8,802 bases of DNA from JAEZFI01 sp044508215 (GTDB lineage Bacteria > Actinomycetota > Acidimicrobiia > Acidimicrobiales > Microtrichaceae). Shown one piece after another: positions 7,875 to 8,802 of the stretch. The position numbers and the translations under genes are program-made. The stretch spans positions 1 through 8,802 of the forward strand of contig JBIQID010000130.1 in NCBI GenBank assembly GCA_044508215.1, given 5' to 3'. The notes beneath the pieces were generated by a model. It was given only the letters and a program-made list of their open reading frames with translations, did not search any database and was not told where the DNA came from. The first letter of the stretch is position 1. Every line of letters begins with the position of its first letter.

Positions 7875-8423
7875 CGGGGCCGGATCGTCCGCTCCCGGCA
7901 TGAGGATGGTGCTGAAGAGGCGCCGGATCCTGCCCTCCCCGGGGCCCTGCGTGATGTAGGGGCCGAGTGCCGCCGCGAGATCGGCGCCGAGCCGGGTGAG
8001 GTCCTCGTCGCTCAACCACAGCGCGGCCTGGCGGTACCCCACGCCATCGGCGACGAGGTCGGGGTGCCCCCGCTCGAGGTAGCGGTCGAAGTCGGCGAGC
8101 AGGGTGGCCACGAAGGTGGTGAACATCTGGCGGTGCTCGTCGGCGTCGAGGTCGGAGAGGTCGGCTGCCTGCGCGCTGGCCGCCACCTCGACGAGCGCGA
8201 AGGTCCGCTCGACCGCCCCTCGCACCCGGCGCTCCTCCACCACCTCGATCACGCCACCCGCGAGGAGGGTGGACACCTGGCGGTAGAGGGTTGCCGGCGG
8301 CACCTCGGGCAGCTCCTCGGCCAGATCGGCGGTGGTCAGACGGCGGCCGCCGAGCAGCGCCTGCACGATGCGGAGCCGCACCGGATGGAGGAGCAGCTCG
8401 GCCGAGCTCCGTCGTTCACCCAT
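7857..8423 (-). CDS. ArsR-like winged-helix transcriptional regulator
   Basis: The product has 188 residues. The N-terminal third is an ArsR-type winged helix: LLHPVRLRIVQALL (11-24), LTTADLAEEL (29-38), recognition helix PPATLYRQVSTLLAGGVIEV (42-61), and a wing around RRVRGAVERTFAL (65-77). Residues 95-175 are a helical effector domain with a charged segment FDRYLERGHPDL (112-123) and GVGYRQAALWLSDEDL (127-142). The cysteine clusters of metal-sensing ArsR proteins are absent; the protein has no Cys, so copper sensing is unlikely even though it abuts the copper operon. I recognise this as a type of helix-turn-helix protein found in actinobacteria, but know no ligand. It is divergent from the small gene at 8501 and probably controls that gene and itself. 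The ATG has no Shine-Dalgarno sequence and may be leaderless. Its stop codon lies within the CsoR operator. Confidence 0.88.
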   Translation of the reverse strand: MGERRSSAELLLHPVRLRIVQALLGGRRLTTADLAEELPEVPPATLYRQVSTLLAGGVIEVVEERRVRGAVERTFALVEVAASAQAADLSDLDADEHRQMFTTFVATLLADFDRYLERGHPDLVADGVGYRQAALWLSDEDLTRLGADLAAALGPYITQGPGEGRIRRLFSTILMPGADDPAPLPDTP

Positions 8424-8430
8424 GGGTGCA

Positions 8431-8458
8431 ACGCTATCCGATTTGCGAACGTTCTCAC
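8431..8458 (-). promoter_or_regulatory. Predicted promoter of the winged-helix regulator
   Basis: On the minus strand GTGAGA (8458-8453) and TAGCGT (8436-8431) are 16 bases apart. The -10 ends 7 bases before the ATG at 8423, so the transcript would begin at or next to the start codon. Each box is a four-of-six and three-of-six match respectively, so the call is tentative, but it repeats the geometry seen at tetR. Confidence 0.38.
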
Positions 8459-8470
8459 TGTTGATATCAT
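8443..8470 (+). promoter_or_regulatory. Predicted promoter of the small gene at 8501
   Basis: TTGCGA (8443-8448) and TATCAT (8465-8470, five of six to TATAAT) are 16 bases apart. Transcription would start near 8477, leaving a leader of about 24 bases that contains the ribosome site. The -10 overlaps an 8-bp palindrome, TGATATCA (8462-8469). Confidence 0.5.
8444..8457. promoter_or_regulatory. Candidate operator TGCGAACGTTCTCA
   Basis: This is a 14-base near-palindrome with a perfect GAACGTTC core (8447-8454) and one mismatched pair. It overlaps the -35 boxes of both divergent promoters, a good place for the winged-helix regulator to act on both genes. Assignment to that protein rests on position only. 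Confidence 0.45.
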
Positions 8471-8500
8471 TGGCCGTCCCCCAAGAAGGAGAGGCCCGAT

Positions 8501-8802
8501 ATGGCGAAGGTGGAACTGACGAACGGCGACGTGGTGGTCCGGTTGACGACCGCAGAGAAGCTGGGTGCGCTGCGAGGCGGGCTGCGGTTCCCGAAGTCCT
8601 CCGTGGAGCGCGTCGAGGTGTTCGAGACGGGCCTGCGGGCCACCCGGGGCATCCGCGCTCCCGGTCTCGCCCTCCCCGGTCGGATCAAGGCCGGCACCTG
8701 GCGCAGCCGCCGGCACGGCCGCGAGTTCGTCGCCGTGACCAAGGGGCGTCCCGCGGTGCGCCTGCACCTGGCCGACCAGCCGTTCGCGTCCGTCCTGGTG
8801 TC
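8501..8802 (+). CDS. Conserved-looking protein of unknown function (3' end missing)
   Basis: One hundred codons are visible before the window ends. The start is the ATG at 8501, with an AAGGAGAGG ribosome site at 8486-8494. The product is soluble-looking and basic, with alternating short beta-like stretches: VELTNGDVVVRL (4-15), SVERVEVFE (34-42), EFVAVTKGRPAVRLHL (75-90) and FASVLV (95-100). Between them is a turn-rich segment, RGIRAPGLALPG (49-60), followed by GTW (65-67). There is no signal peptide, membrane helix, Cys or catalytic motif that I can see. The strand pattern is reminiscent of small PH-like beta-barrel domains, but that is only an impression. Similar small proteins occur in actinobacteria as far as I recall, without known function. 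It is divergent from the winged-helix regulator, which likely controls it. Confidence 0.75.
   Translation, partial: MAKVELTNGDVVVRLTTAEKLGALRGGLRFPKSSVERVEVFETGLRATRGIRAPGLALPGRIKAGTWRSRRHGREFVAVTKGRPAVRLHLADQPFASVLV

Noticed and set aside
7857..8423. The winged-helix protein as a copper- or arsenic-sensing ArsR repressor of the copper operon
   Set aside because: It contains no cysteine and so none of the metal sites of ArsR/SmtB sensors. The copper operon has its own CsoR gene and a canonical CsoR operator.
7833..8519. A 228-codon plus-strand open frame opposite the winged-helix regulator
   Set aside because: It crosses the copper operator and the divergent promoter region and has no domain; the minus-strand frame gives a coherent winged-helix protein.

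Overview
This is a GC-rich stretch of bacterial chromosome, most likely from an actinobacterium. The evidence is the near-universal G/C third codon positions, a DevS-like histidine kinase core, a CtpV/CopA-type copper ATPase followed by CsoR, an actinobacterial-looking winged-helix regulator, and two regulator genes that appear to be leaderless. A member of the class Acidimicrobiia is a guess, not something the sequence proves. A run of exactly 100 N (4911-5010) marks a scaffold gap of unknown true length, so the two halves are only as contiguous as the assembly. Both ends of the window cut through genes.

Left half (1-4910). A TetR-family repressor on the minus strand runs off the left edge. 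It is divergent from a DHA2-type (EmrB/QacA) MFS drug exporter. The 125 bases between them hold a perfect 8+8 bp inverted repeat (653-670) over the predicted tetR -35 box, and a second perfect 6+6 bp repeat beside it. This is the classic layout of a self-regulated efflux pump. Downstream on the same strand lies a two-gene unit: a single-domain old-yellow-enzyme flavin oxidoreductase with a C-terminal four-cysteine, iron-sulfur-type motif, and a PAS-HisKA_3 histidine kinase whose start codon overlaps the oxidoreductase stop codon (TGATG). The cognate response regulator is not visible and may lie in the gap.

Right half (5011-8802). A copper-homeostasis operon is read on the minus strand in the order copZ (HMA chaperone), copA (P1B-1 Cu(I)-exporting ATPase), csoR (Cu(I)-sensing repressor, cut by the gap). 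Adjacent genes overlap by a few bases. Upstream of copZ is a textbook CsoR operator, ATACCCC-TAG-GGGGTAT (7851-7867), inside the predicted promoter spacer. The central TAG of this operator is also the stop codon of the next gene upstream, so the copper promoter is embedded in the 3' end of a winged-helix regulator gene. That regulator (7857-8423, minus) is divergent from an unrecognised conserved-looking small protein (8501 to the right edge, plus). Their 77-base intergenic region has a 14-base near-palindrome between two back-to-back promoters.

The window is mostly ordinary accessory and homeostasis content. I see no phage, transposon, CRISPR, tRNA or rRNA. The points most worth a second look are the translationally coupled oxidoreductase/kinase pair (with a PAS histidine that lines up with the FixL heme ligand), the operator/stop-codon overlap, the Fe-S motif in a truncated OYE, and the uncharacterised regulator/hypothetical pair at the right end.
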